64,000 nt of DNA from Necropsobacter rosorum (GCA_000751835.1 CCMQ01000006.1:124001-188000); one strand, 5' to 3'. Counted from the first letter of the stretch, positions 1 through 8,825 are shown. Notes: generated from the letters alone by a model not told the origin. A program made the numbers and translations.

Positions 1-862
1 CCGATAATCATCGCGCTGGCTTCAAAATACAGATGGCGTGAATTTTCCGGGAAAAAGGTCGGATAAAGGCACACGAACATGGAATATAACCATGCGGTTC
101 CGGTGCCCAGCGCCACCAGCGTATCCATGGTGGAGGTACCTTTACGCAGATTCTGTAGCGCTTTGCGATAAAAATGATCGCCGGTGAAAACCATCACCGC
201 CAAGGTTAATAACCCCAGCAACAGCCAATAATAATGGTTTTGTGCAGTCACCGACATTTCGCCGAACAAGCCCCAGAAGGTTAAACCGAAGCCTAAGATC
301 AGAGCGATGATGCCTTGCCATTTGCGTTGTGCGATTTCATGCCGAATCTGGGTTTGCTGTTTTTCACGACGGATCTGCTCATCTTCAATCAGTTCTGCGC
401 CGTAACCCGCCTCGACTACCGCATCAATCAACGCAGCGGGCTGTGCCTGTCCGAACACCAGTGCGGTTCGTTCCGCCAGATTGACTTGCGCATTATTCAC
501 GCCCGGCACCGCCTGCAACGCTTTCTGAACTTTCAGCACACAGGCGGCGCAGCTTAATCCGTCAAGCAATAATGTCACCTGATCCCCTTGATTTTCCGCT
601 GCCACAGGATCAAGATTCACTACCGGTTCGGCAGTTTTTTCCGGCAGCGAGGCTACTTTGCCTCGGAAGCCAACACCGCCTGATAGCCGGCCTCTTGCAC
701 GGCGTGAATCAAGACCTGCGGATCAACCTCGCCGACTACGGTGGCGCGTTCCAGCGTCACATCTGCACTTTGTACGCCGTCAATCGCTTGCAACGCTTTA
801 GTGACCGATTTCACGCAATGCTGGCAGGATAATTCGCTTAATGCTAAAACTGTGGTTGTCAT
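1..862 (-). CDS. copA: Copper-exporting P1B-type ATPase CopA (5' part, made by -1 frameshift; runs off the window)
   Basis: This is the N-terminal part of a copper-translocating P-type ATPase, an inner-membrane pump exporting Cu(I). Two heavy-metal-binding domains are visible: the first has LSCQHC at about residues 12-17, the second has GLSCAAC after the shift. They lie in different frames. The zero frame stops at TAG 653-655, and a -1 shift on the AAG codon at 656-658 joins the open frame that runs to position 1 without a stop. That frame then shows the first membrane segments and TMDTLVALGTGTAW, typical of CopA transmembrane helices. The catalytic DKTG and CPC motifs lie outside the window. 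AAGGAG precedes ATG 862 by 8 bases. A plain disrupting frameshift mutation is the alternative, but the stop, slip site and hairpin argue for recoding as known for E. coli copA. Confidence 0.85.
620..661 (-). promoter_or_regulatory. Putative -1 ribosomal frameshift signal in copA
   Basis: Read on the minus strand: GCA AAG TAG, in which tRNA-Lys on AAG (658-656) can slip back one base to AAA (659-657) while the stop codon TAG (655-653) sits in the A site. An 8-base spacer follows from the slip codon's end to a hairpin whose arms are CTGCCGG (647-641) and CCGGTAG (626-620), seven pairs with one G-U, and a 14-base loop. Position and spacing fit a stimulatory structure. The heptamer GGCAAAG is not a classical X XXY YYZ site, so single-tRNA slippage at a stop is the likelier mechanism. 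Confidence 0.65.
653..862 (-). CDS. CopA(Z): 69-residue copper chaperone, zero-frame product of copA
   Basis: A complete 69-residue heavy-metal-associated domain starting MTTTVLALSELSCQHC and ending ASEAK. The CxxC (here CQHC) binds Cu(I). It has the size and fold pattern of a free CopZ-type chaperone that would ferry copper in the cytoplasm. It ends at TAG directly after the proposed slip codon, so normal termination gives the chaperone and frameshifting gives the ATPase. In E. coli this dual output of copA is established; here it is inferred from sequence. If there were no frameshifting, it would simply be a separate copZ gene and the downstream frame would lack a good start. Confidence 0.8.
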   Translation of the reverse strand: MTTTVLALSELSCQHCVKSVTKALQAIDGVQSADVTLERATVVGEVDPQVLIHAVQEAGYQAVLASEAK

Positions 863-906
863 GTTGATACTCCTTAGTTAACAAGATGGGTTAATCTACG
901 CGGCTT

Positions 907-937
907 AGCATAAAGCTTAACCTTAGGTTAAGGTCAA
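907..937 (-). promoter_or_regulatory. MerR-family (CueR-like) promoter/operator of copA
   Basis: On the minus strand a -35 TTGACC (937-932) and -10 TATGCT (912-907) are separated by 19 bases rather than 17. The spacer contains a perfect 8-1-8 dyad with arms CTTAACCT and AGGTTAAG (916-932). The over-long spacer with a centred dyad is the hallmark of promoters untwisted by MerR-type activators such as CueR. No cueR gene lies in the window, so the regulator is presumably encoded elsewhere. Confidence 0.75.
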
Positions 938-993
938 GCGGTATTTTTCTCACTCTTTTTATTCGGCGGGAATGCCTTAGAAACGCTGCTTAA

Positions 994-1026
994 CGGACGC
1001 TATATTACGGCGTCCGCACTTTTTTT
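994..1026. terminator. Terminator-like hairpin between copA and fdhD
   Basis: Arms CGGACGC (994-1000) and GCGTCCG (1010-1016) with a 9-base loop, followed on the plus strand by CAC and seven T (1020-1026). The T run belongs to the plus strand, although both flanking genes are on the minus strand. On the minus strand the hairpin lacks a T tail. It may serve as a weak end for fdhD transcripts or stop antisense transcription. Confidence 0.45.
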
Positions 1027-1072
1027 AGAGACCGGAGACGGCAGGCAGAATGAAAGGCATAAACAGTAGATT

Positions 1073-1903
1073 TTAAGCAAAAACCAACCGCGCTTTTCCG
1101 CTGTAAACGGTGGCTCGTCCTTCGCGGGCAAAACCAATCAGCGTTAAATCGCTTTGTTGCGCCATTTTCACCGCCAGATCCGTTGCCGCGGAAATGGCAA
1201 TCAGCATTTCAATGCCGCAGGTGGCGCTTTTCTGCACCATTTCATAACTGGCGCGGCTGGTGACTAATACAAACCCCGTCGGTTTGTGCTGTTTGGCATG
1301 CCAGCCCAGCAATTTATCCAGCGCCACATGACGGCCGACATCTTCACGCAGCGCCAGCAGTTCGCCGTTCGGGGTAAAAAATGCCGCCGCATGGGTCGCC
1401 CCGGTTTGCCTGCCGAGGGTCTGCGCGGCATAAAGTTGTTGCAGGCAATCGTCAAGCCGCATTAAATCAAACGTAAAAGTGCGGTCTAAAACCGGCAAGT
1501 TTTTATACACCTGGTTTAGCTGTTCGCTGCCGCAGATACCGCAGCCGGTACGTCCGGCAAGCGTGCGGCGTTTTTCTTTCAGCAGAACGAAACGACGCGT
1601 CGCCAGTTCGATATGCACTTCAATACCATTGACAACCGGCACAATCTCAATGTCGTAAATCTCCGCCGGACTTTGGATTATCTCTTCAGCCAGCGAAAAC
1701 CCGAGTGCGAAATCCGCCAAATCATGCGGCGAACACATCATCACCGTATGCGATATGCCGTTATAAACCAAGGCGACCGGCACTTCCGCGGCGACGGATT
1801 CCTTTTTTTGCTGATAATGAAAGGTTGATTCCGCGTTTCCGGATTGTTCCTTGTTTGTTGATTTTTTGAAAAAATTAATTGCGATTTCTGTGATCCATAT
1901 CAC
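1073..1903 (-). CDS. fdhD: Formate dehydrogenase accessory sulfurtransferase FdhD
   Basis: FdhD transfers sulfur from IscS to the bis-MGD molybdenum cofactor so that formate dehydrogenase becomes active; it acts in the cytoplasm. The 276-residue length matches E. coli (277). Family blocks are [13 protein letters not shown] (about 40-52), the catalytic CGICG loop (C121, C124) inside [15 protein letters not shown], and the C-terminal [14 protein letters not shown] and [11 protein letters not shown] blocks. The start is GTG 1903; no in-frame ATG lies between it and the conserved core. A CRP-like site overlaps this start, which leaves the exact initiation point uncertain. It diverges from fdnG, the same arrangement as fdhD/fdx in Haemophilus influenzae. 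Confidence 0.93.
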   Translation of the reverse strand: MIWITEIAINFFKKSTNKEQSGNAESTFHYQQKKESVAAEVPVALVYNGISHTVMMCSPHDLADFALGFSLAEEIIQSPAEIYDIEIVPVVNGIEVHIELATRRFVLLKEKRRTLAGRTGCGICGSEQLNQVYKNLPVLDRTFTFDLMRLDDCLQQLYAAQTLGRQTGATHAAAFFTPNGELLALREDVGRHVALDKLLGWHAKQHKPTGFVLVTSRASYEMVQKSATCGIEMLIAISAATDLAVKMAQQSDLTLIGFAREGRATVYSGKARLVFA

Positions 1904-1904
1904 G
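1889..1904. promoter_or_regulatory. CRP-like binding site in the fdhD/fdnG divergent region
   Basis: TGTGA-TCCATA-TCACG, matching both half-sites of the CRP consensus TGTGA-N6-TCACA except the last base. It covers the presumed fdhD GTG codon and lies about 205 bases upstream of the fdnG ATG. It could repress fdhD or act at a distance on the fdn operon. No clean FNR site (TTGAT-N4-ATCAA) was found in the interval. Confidence 0.5.
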
Positions 1905-1964
1905 TTTTGTTGTCAACTCCATAAAATTAGTTATAGATTATTGCTCAAAAAATAGGTATTCTAG

Positions 1965-2011
1965 GTCGGATTTTTAGCGCTTCGCGCGCTATACTATCAA
2001 ATCTATCCGAC
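1965..2011. repeat. Nested inverted repeat upstream of fdnG
   Basis: Outer arms GTCGGAT (1965-1971) and ATCCGAC (2005-2011) enclose inner arms TAGCGC (1975-1980) and GCGCTA (1986-1991) with loop TTCGC. If transcribed it forms a two-tier hairpin about 90 bases before the fdnG start. It could be a leader-RNA structure or a protein operator; no known riboswitch class was recognised. Confidence 0.5.
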
Positions 2012-2101
2012 TACGAAAAAGAATTTACGCCATTTTTATTCGCCGAATATACAAGTTTTCGGCAAAAAAACAACTCTACTACTTACACTAAAGGAGTGAT
2101 T

Positions 2102-5100
2102 ATGCAGATCACTAGAAGAAAATTCTTTAAGATCTGTGCAGGCGGTATGGCGGGAACATCTGCGGCATTGCTGGGTTTTGCCCCGGCGACGGCGCTGGCG
2201 GCTCCCCGCGAATACAAACTATTACGCGCCCAAGAAACACGTAATACCTGTACTTACTGTGCGGTAAGCTGCGGTATGCTGATGTACAGCACCGGCAAAC
2301 CGGCGACCAGTCTCAGTTCTCATACCGGCACAAATACCCGCAGTAAACTGTTCCATATCGAAGGCGATCCCGATCATCCGGTCAGCCGCGGAGCGCTATG
2401 TCCGAAAGGCGCAGGCGCACTGGATTATGTCAACAGTGCCAGCCGCAGTCTCTACCCGGAATATCGCGCCCCCGGTTCCGATAAGTGGGAGCGTATTTCC
2501 TGGCAGGATGCGATAAAACGCATTGCCCGTCTGATGAAAGACGACCGCGATGCCAACTTTATCGAGAAAAACGAGGCCGGCAATACGGTGAACCGCTGGA
2601 CAACCACCGGCATTCTGACCGCCTCAGCGATCAGCAATGAAGCGGCATTATTAACCCATAAATGGATTCGCATGCTTGGCATGTTGCCGGTCGGCAACCA
2701 GGCCAATACTTGACACGGACCAACGGTAGCAAGTCTTGCTCCATCATTTGGTCGCGGTGCGATGACAAATAACTGGGTTGATATTAAAAACGCCAACCTT
2801 ATCCTTGTGCAAGGCGGTAATGCGGCTGAAGCACATCCTGTCGGTTTCCGCTGGGCGATTGAGGCGAAGAAAAACGGTGCGAAAATCATCGTGGTTGACC
2901 CGCGCTTTAACCGGACTGCGGCGGTGGCGGATTTCTATACCCCAATCCGTTCGGGATCAGATATCGTGTTCTTAATGGGCGTGGTGAAATATCTGCTGGA
3001 TAACGATAAAATTCAGCATGAGTATGTCAAACATTACACCAACGCATCTTACCTGATCAACGAAGGTTATAAATTTGAAGACGGTTTATTTTCCGGCTTT
3101 AATGAAGAAAAAAACAGCTACGATAAATCAAGCTGGTCTTATCAATTAGATGAAAACGGTTATGCCAAACGGGATATGACCTTGCAGCACCCGCGCTGCG
3201 TATTGAATATTCTGCGCGAGCACGTTGCACGTTACACGCCGGAACTGGTGGAGCAAATGTGCGGTGTAAAACAGAAAGATTTTGCGTATATCTGTCAGGA
3301 AATCGGCAAAACCGCCGCGCGCGATAAAACCATGACGCATTTGTATGCGCTGGGCTTTACCGAGCATTCCATCGGTACGCAAAATATCCGTTCGATGGCG
3401 ATTATCCAGCTCTTGCTGGGGAATATCGGTATGCCGGGCGGCGGGATTAATGCGTTACGCGGTCACTCTAACGTACAGGGTACTACGGACATGGGCTTGC
3501 TGCCGACGTCATTACCCGGTTATATGCGTTTACCGAACGATAAAGAAACCTCTTACGAGCAATATATCGACGCCATTACACCGAAAGATATCGTGCCGAA
3601 TCAGGTGAATTATTACCGCAATACCTCGAAATTCTTCGTCAGTTTAATGAAGTCGTTCTATGGCGATAACGCCACCAAAGAAAACGGCTGGGGATTTGAT
3701 TTCTTACCGAAATTCGAACGGCTTTACGACCCGATTACTCATATTCATTTAATGAACGAAGGAAAAATGCACGGTTATATTTGTCAGGGCTTTAACGTGT
3801 TAAATTCCCTGCCGAATAAAAATAAAACCATCGCCGGTTTAAGCAAGCTGAAATATCTCATTATTTTAGATCCGTTGCAGACCGAAACCTCCGAGTTCTG
3901 GAAAAACTTCGGCGAATCCAATGATGTGAACCCGGCGGACATTCAGACTGAAGTGTTCCGTTTGCCGACCACCTGCTTTGCGGAAGAAGACGGCTCAATC
4001 GCTAACTCCGGCCGTTGGGCGCAATGGCACTGGAAAGCCTGCGATCAGCCGGGAGAAGCCTTACCGGATGCGGATATTCTTTCGATGCTGCGTGAAGAGA
4101 TGCTGGAACTGTATCATCGCGAAGGCGGTCGCGGACTGGAATCGTTTGAGGCGATGAGATGGGATTACATTCAATCGCATTCACCAAGTGCGGAAGAATT
4201 ATGTAAAGAACTGAACGGTTACGCGTTAGCCGATCTCTATGATGACAACGGCAACCTGATGTATAAAAAAGGACAATTGCTCAACGGATTTGCGCACCTG
4301 CGCGATGACGGTACGACCTCATCGGGTAACTGGCTCTATGCGGGACAGTGGACCGAAAAAGGTAACCAAACGGCAAACCGTGATAATTCCGATCCGTCCG
4401 GGCTGGGTTGTAATATCGGTTGGGGCTTCGCATGGCCGGCAAACCGCCGCGTGCTGTATAACCGCGCCTCACTGGATATTAACGGCAACCCTTGGGATCC
4501 GAAACGTCAGCTGATTAAATGGAACGGTAAAAACTGGAACTGGATGGATGTGGCCGATTACGGCGCCATTCCGCCGGGCGCGGATACCGGGCCGTTTATT
4601 ATGTCCGCCGAAGGGGTCGGTCGTCTGTTTGCGGTGGATAAGATCAACAGCGGTCCGTTGCCGGAACATTATGAGCCGATAGAAAGCCCGATCGGCACTA
4701 ATCCGCTGCACCCGAATGTGGTGAGCGATCCGACTACGCGTATTTATCAGCAAGACCGTGAATTTATCGGTTCAAGCAGCGAGTTCCCGTATGTCGGTAC
4801 CTCCTACCGCTTAACCGAGCATTTCCACAGCTGGACGGCGCAATCCGCCTTAAATATCATCGCGCAGCCGCAACAGTTTGTGGAAATCGGTGAAGCGCTG
4901 GCGGCGGAAAAAGGGATCGAGAAAGGCGATATGGTCAAAGTTACCTCCAAACGCGGCTATATTAAAGCCGTCGCTGTCGTCACGAAACGGATTAAGGCAT
5001 TAACCATTAACGGACAGACCGTCCACCAAGTGGGTATGCCGATCCACTGGAATATGAAGGCGCTGAACGGTAAAGGAAACCGCGGTTTCTCCACCAACAC

Positions 5101-5203
5101 GCTGACACCGTCATGGGGTGATTCCAATACTCAGACACCGGAATACAAAACCTTCCTGGTGAACATCGAAAAAGTGACTGAAAGCGCAGGAGGTGCAAAA
5201 TGA
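2102..5203 (+). CDS. fdnG: Selenocysteine-containing respiratory formate dehydrogenase, major subunit (FdnG/FdoG type)
   Basis: The catalytic subunit oxidises formate at a Mo-bis-MGD centre in the periplasm and passes electrons to FdnH. The 1033-residue product begins with a twin-arginine signal (RRKFFK, residues 5-10). A 4Fe-4S binding set follows at C50, C53, C57 and C100 (GALCPKG). The in-frame TGA at 2711-2713 corresponds to Sec204 in [21 protein letters not shown], exactly where E. coli FdnG has selenocysteine. A bacterial SECIS hairpin follows immediately. Start ATG 2102 is chosen over GTG 2096 because AAGGAG (2091-2096) is spaced 5 bases from it and the TAT signal starts there. The gene overlaps fdnH by 4 bases. 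Haemophilus calls this gene fdxG. Confidence 0.96.
2711..2753 (+). promoter_or_regulatory. Bacterial SECIS element with the UGA selenocysteine codon
   Basis: The UGA (2711-2713) is followed by a lower stem GACCAA (2718-2723) / TTGGTC (2748-2753). The apical stem is GG, a bulged U2727, AGCAAG (2728-2733), U2734, CUUGCU (2735-2740), CC. The bulged U next to the apical helix and a GU in the loop match the SelB-binding hairpin of E. coli fdhF and fdnG. This identifies the UGA as a selenocysteine codon and not a nonsense mutation. Confidence 0.9.
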
Positions 5204-6123
5204 CATCATCGGTAATGACGCAGGATATCGTCAAAGTCTCCGCCACCTCCGGCTATACGCCGCCACCGCATGCGCGTGATCATAAGGTTGAAGTGGCGAA
5301 ACTGATCGATGTGACCACCTGTATCGGCTGCAAAGCCTGTCAGGTGGGATGTTCCGAATGGAATGATATCCGTTCGGCGGTGGATGCGAAATGCGTCGGT
5401 GTTTATGACAATCCGACCGATCTGAACGCAAAAGCCTGGACGGTGATGCGCTTTAACGAAGTGGAGGAAAACGATCGTCTGGAATGGCTTATCCGCAAAG
5501 ACGGCTGTATGCACTGCACCGAACCGGGCTGTTTGAAATCCTGCCCGGCACCCGGTGCGATTATCCAGTATGCCAACGGTATTGTGGATTTCCAGTCGGA
5601 TAAATGTATCGGTTGCGGTTATTGTATCGCCGGTTGTCCGTTTAATATTCCGCGTATGAATCCGGAAGATAACCGGGTATATAAATGCACGCTTTGTGTC
5701 GATCGCGTGTCTGTCGGCCAAGAACCGGCCTGTGTGAAAACCTGCCCGACCGGCGCCATTCGTTTCGGTTCCAAAGAGGAAATGAAAGTCTATGCGGAAC
5801 AACGTATCGTCGATCTTAAATCGCGCGGTTACGACAATGCCGGACTTTACGATCCGCCGGGTGTCGGCGGCACCCATGTGATGTATGTGCTGCATCATGC
5901 CGACAAGCCGGAACTTTACTCCGGCTTGCCGAAAGATCCGCACATTTCACCGACCGTGACATTGTGGAAAGACGTACTCAAACCGGTTGCGGCAATCGCC
6001 ATGGGCGGTCTGGCATTGGCCGAAGTCGCCCACTACCTCACCGTAGGGCCGAACGAAGAGGAAGATGTAGAAGACCACAGCGAACAGTTTGAGGCAGAAG
6101 ACAGAGGGGGAAAACATGAGTAA
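5200..6123 (+). CDS. fdnH: Formate dehydrogenase iron-sulfur (beta) subunit
   Basis: This 307-residue electron-transfer subunit carries four 4Fe-4S clusters from FdnG to the cytochrome b subunit. Four cysteine groups are visible: [37 protein letters not shown] and CTLC...CVKTCP. A single C-terminal membrane helix (about residues 255-275) anchors it in the inner membrane facing the periplasm, as in E. coli FdnH. The ATGA overlap with fdnG implies translational coupling. The acidic tail ([12 protein letters not shown]) is unremarkable for the family. Confidence 0.95.
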   Translation: MTSSVMTQDIVKVSATSGYTPPPHARDHKVEVAKLIDVTTCIGCKACQVGCSEWNDIRSAVDAKCVGVYDNPTDLNAKAWTVMRFNEVEENDRLEWLIRKDGCMHCTEPGCLKSCPAPGAIIQYANGIVDFQSDKCIGCGYCIAGCPFNIPRMNPEDNRVYKCTLCVDRVSVGQEPACVKTCPTGAIRFGSKEEMKVYAEQRIVDLKSRGYDNAGLYDPPGVGGTHVMYVLHHADKPELYSGLPKDPHISPTVTLWKDVLKPVAAIAMGGLALAEVAHYLTVGPNEEEDVEDHSEQFEAEDRGGKHE

Positions 6124-6784
6124 ATTCAATCTCAGCAATGACACGAAAATCGTGCGCCATAAACCTTTGGCGCGGGTGAGTCACTGGTTCCTCGTGATCT
6201 GCTTTTTCTTAACTATGTTCACCGGCGTTGCGTTCTTCTTCCCGGATTTCGCCTGGTTGCATGAAATTCTCGGTACGCCGCAACTTGCGCGTGCCGTGCA
6301 TCCGTTCACCGGCATTATTATGTTTATCTCGTTTATTATTCTGGCCTTTATTTATTGGCATCATAATATTCCGGAGAAAAACGATATTCGCTGGCTGAAA
6401 GGCATCAAACAGGTGTTGCTCGGTAACGAACATGCCGTGGCTTACAACGGGAAATACAACCTCGGACAGAAAATGCTGTTCTGGACGTTGATCCTCGCCA
6501 TGCTTACCTTGCTGACCACCGGTATCATTATGTGGCGACAGTATTTTTCCCATAATTTCCCGATTCCGGTCATACGCGCTGCGATTTTGCTCCATTCCGC
6601 CAGTGCGTTTGCGCTGTTTACCGGCATTTTGGTGCATATCTACATGGCATTCTGGGTAAAAGGCTCAATCCGCGGTATGGTGGAAGGCTGGGTGACGGTG
6701 CGCTGGGCCAAAAAACACCATCCGAAATGGTTTAAAGAAGAAGTGTTGCCTGAATTGGAAAAACAGGCAAATAACCCGAAATAA
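6116..6784 (+). CDS. fdnI: Formate dehydrogenase cytochrome b556 (gamma) subunit
   Basis: A 222-residue integral membrane protein with four hydrophobic segments, carrying two haems b and reducing menaquinone at the cytoplasmic side. Histidines expected for haem ligation occur in RVSHWF (near residue 24) and in later helices. Start ATG 6116 is preceded by GAGGGGG and overlaps the end of fdnH by 8 bases; an in-frame start further upstream would run through the fdnH tail and has no ribosome site. It completes the FdnGHI complex. Confidence 0.94.
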   Translation: MSKFNLSNDTKIVRHKPLARVSHWFLVICFFLTMFTGVAFFFPDFAWLHEILGTPQLARAVHPFTGIIMFISFIILAFIYWHHNIPEKNDIRWLKGIKQVLLGNEHAVAYNGKYNLGQKMLFWTLILAMLTLLTTGIIMWRQYFSHNFPIPVIRAAILLHSASAFALFTGILVHIYMAFWVKGSIRGMVEGWVTVRWAKKHHPKWFKEEVLPELEKQANNPK

Positions 6785-6790
6785 CCCTGA

Positions 6791-6842
6791 AAAGTGCGGT
6801 CGAATTTTTATAAATTTTTAAATTTTTCACCGCACTTTCTTT
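6791..6842 (+). terminator. Uptake-signal inverted pair after fdnI
   Basis: AAAGTGCGGT (6791-6800) and ACCGCACTTT (6829-6838) form a 10-base-pair stem with an AT-rich loop, followed by CTTTT. Two opposed DNA-uptake signals commonly double as an intrinsic terminator in Pasteurellaceae. fdhE starts 20 bases later, so it may attenuate rather than fully stop transcription. Confidence 0.6.
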
Positions 6843-6858
6843 TAATATAAAGACAATT

Positions 6859-7776
6859 ATGGCAATCCGAATTTTACCCGAAGCAGAAATTCAAAAGGCG
6901 ACTGACTCCTACCAGCGCCCTGCGTTACTGTTTTCGAATCCGAAAAATATCTATTCCCGCCGCGCCGCACGCTTAAAAGCGCTGGCGGAAAATCATCCGT
7001 TGGCGGATTATCTTAACTTCGCCGCCGCCGTCGCGGAGGCCCAGCTGGATGTGTTAAATACCCTGCCGCTGGCAAAAGATCAGCTGGCAAATCAAACATT
7101 AGCGCAATATGTGCCGCTCAATACCGCCACTTGGCAGCGCGATCCCTATTGGATTAAAGCGCTGCACGCCCTGCTCGCCCGCCTGAAAATGGGGGCGAAT
7201 GAGACGGTTAAAGACGTCATCGAAAGCCTTGAACAGTGCTCCGATGATGCGCTGGAACAAATGGCCGATGCGCTGTTGGCGCAAAATCTGTCCGAACAGC
7301 TTGCCGATAAGGCGGTGTTTCTCTGGGCGGCATTATCCCTGTACTGGGCACAACTCACCGAGCAAATTCCGCACGGGCATAATTTAGAAAATACGCAGCA
7401 ACTGCATCACTGTCCGGTTTGCGGCTCGGCGCCGGTATCCAGTCTGGTCCATTTCGGTGCGTCACAAGGTTTGCGTTATCTTCATTGTTCCCTGTGCGAA
7501 AGCGAATGGAACGTCATGCGCGCGCAATGCACAAACTGCGCGCAGGACGGTAACGTCTCCTATTGGACATTAGATAACGAAATGGCGGCGGTGCGCGCGG
7601 AAAGCTGCGGCGACTGCAATAGTTATCTGAAAATTCTCTTTCAGGAAAAAGATCACAATGTGGAACCGGTGGCAGACGATTTGGCGGCGATTTTTCTGGA
7701 TATCGAACTGGAAGAAAAAGGCTTTGCACGAAGCGGTCAGAACCCGTTTATGTTCTCTGCCGCAGACACCAAATAA
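6859..7776 (+). CDS. fdhE: Formate dehydrogenase maturation protein FdhE
   Basis: FdhE is a cytoplasmic rubredoxin-like iron protein that interacts with the selenocysteine subunit before export of the FdnGH complex. The 305-residue protein has four CxxC pairs: C185/C188, C210/C213, C224/C227 and C250/C253, as in E. coli FdhE (309 residues). It is the last gene of the fdn block, 74 bases after fdnI, separated by a hairpin. Confidence 0.94.
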   Translation: MAIRILPEAEIQKATDSYQRPALLFSNPKNIYSRRAARLKALAENHPLADYLNFAAAVAEAQLDVLNTLPLAKDQLANQTLAQYVPLNTATWQRDPYWIKALHALLARLKMGANETVKDVIESLEQCSDDALEQMADALLAQNLSEQLADKAVFLWAALSLYWAQLTEQIPHGHNLENTQQLHHCPVCGSAPVSSLVHFGASQGLRYLHCSLCESEWNVMRAQCTNCAQDGNVSYWTLDNEMAAVRAESCGDCNSYLKILFQEKDHNVEPVADDLAAIFLDIELEEKGFARSGQNPFMFSAADTK

Positions 7777-7822
7777 CACGCCGGATAACTCACATCCTTC
7801 ACCGTTTTAACCGAACCCAAAA

Positions 7823-7851
7823 GCTGCCTCCGCTGGCAAATCGGAGGCAGC
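7823..7851. repeat. Perfect 10-base-pair hairpin downstream of fdhE
   Basis: GCTGCCTCCG (7823-7832) and CGGAGGCAGC (7842-7851) with a 9-base loop. There is no T run on the plus strand; the minus strand has TTTT after it. It lies 110 bases before the next gene, on the same strand as both neighbours. It could be a processing or stability hairpin or a terminator without a U tract. Confidence 0.5.
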
Positions 7852-7961
7852 GCCGAGATAAAATGCCCGCCGATTAACCGCCTGTTTGCCGGTTTTTGGT
7901 TTATTTTCAGTAACAAAGCCTCTATACTTGTACTATCGTAAAACATAAGAGAGAGGAAAAC

Positions 7962-8777
7962 ATGACATTTCAGGCCATTGCTTTTGACCTTGACGGCACC
8001 TTATTAAACAGCCAGGGACAGATTTTAACTTCAAGCCAACGCGCCATTCAAAACGCCCGTGAAAAAGGCATTAAAATTATTTTAGTTACCGGGCGCCATC
8101 ACACCGCCGCTCGCCCTTATCATTATCAATTGGGCTTAGATACCCCGATTATCTGCTGTAACGGCACCTATATTTACGATGTCGAAACGGACAGTATGCC
8201 GATTGCCAATCCGCTGTCCAAGGCACAGGCGGAGCAGGTTATTGAAGTGGCGGAAAAATACGGTACGCACTTATTAATGTATTCCCGTGATGCGATGAAT
8301 TACCTGCAACTTAATGATCATATGAGAAAATTCAGCCAATGGGTAGCCGGCTGTCCCGAATCCGTACGCCCTCACCTTCAGCAAGTGCAGGATTTCCGTC
8401 AGCTGCTGGAAAAAGACAATGAGGTGATCTGGAAATTTGTCGTCAGCCATCCGAATCGAACTGTTATGGAACAAACGGTTGCGGCACTGCCCGCGGAAGA
8501 TTTCAGTTGTGAATGGTCTTGGATAGACCGCGTCGATATCGCCAAAAACGGTAACAGTAAAGGCAGACGTCTGCTTGAATTATTGAATACATGGAAAATT
8601 GATCCGAGAAATGTCATTGCCTTCGGTGATAATCATAATGATATCAGCATGCTGACTTCCGCCGGACTGGGGATCGCCATGGGCAATGCCGAACCGGCCG
8701 TCAAACAGCAAGCGACTCTGGTTACGCTATCCAATGATGAAGACGGAATCGCCGCCGCACTGGCCGAACATCTTTAA
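7962..8777 (+). CDS. HAD-superfamily Cof-type phosphatase, YbhA (pyridoxal phosphate phosphatase)-like
   Basis: A 271-residue cytoplasmic Cof/HAD IIB phosphatase. Motif I is DLDGTLLN (residues 9-16), motif II/III are TGR and K in GNSKG, and motif IV is FGDNHNDISML. The blocks TGRHH, ICCNGTY and CEWSWIDRVDIA match E. coli YbhA over its whole length (272 residues), which dephosphorylates pyridoxal 5'-phosphate and some sugar phosphates. Substrate is inferred from that relative. GAGAGGAAAAC precedes ATG 7962. It is a single gene closed by a strong terminator. Confidence 0.88.
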   Translation: MTFQAIAFDLDGTLLNSQGQILTSSQRAIQNAREKGIKIILVTGRHHTAARPYHYQLGLDTPIICCNGTYIYDVETDSMPIANPLSKAQAEQVIEVAEKYGTHLLMYSRDAMNYLQLNDHMRKFSQWVAGCPESVRPHLQQVQDFRQLLEKDNEVIWKFVVSHPNRTVMEQTVAALPAEDFSCEWSWIDRVDIAKNGNSKGRRLLELLNTWKIDPRNVIAFGDNHNDISMLTSAGLGIAMGNAEPAVKQQATLVTLSNDEDGIAAALAEHL

Positions 8778-8792
8778 TTATTATTCCCCGGT

Positions 8793-8825
8793 AAAAGCCG
8801 TAAGTATAATACTTACGGCTTTTTT
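8793..8825 (+). terminator. Intrinsic terminator after the YbhA-like gene
   Basis: AAAAGCCGTAAGTA (8793-8806) / TACTTACGGCTTTT (8810-8823) with a 3-base loop and continued T residues. The A and T tracts on both sides would make it work in both directions. Confidence 0.9.

Noticed and set aside
315-832. Two plus-strand ORFs of 80 and 86 residues
   Set aside because: They are antisense to the CopA reading frames, have no ribosome sites and their proteins resemble no family.
2711-2713. In-frame stop splitting the formate dehydrogenase gene into two ORFs
   Set aside because: The TGA is at the known selenocysteine site and is followed by a SECIS hairpin, so it is recoded and not a pseudogene.
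5206-5943. 245-residue minus-strand ORF opposite fdnH
   Set aside because: A shadow of the strong codon pattern of fdnH; the product is His/Arg/Thr-rich without domain features.
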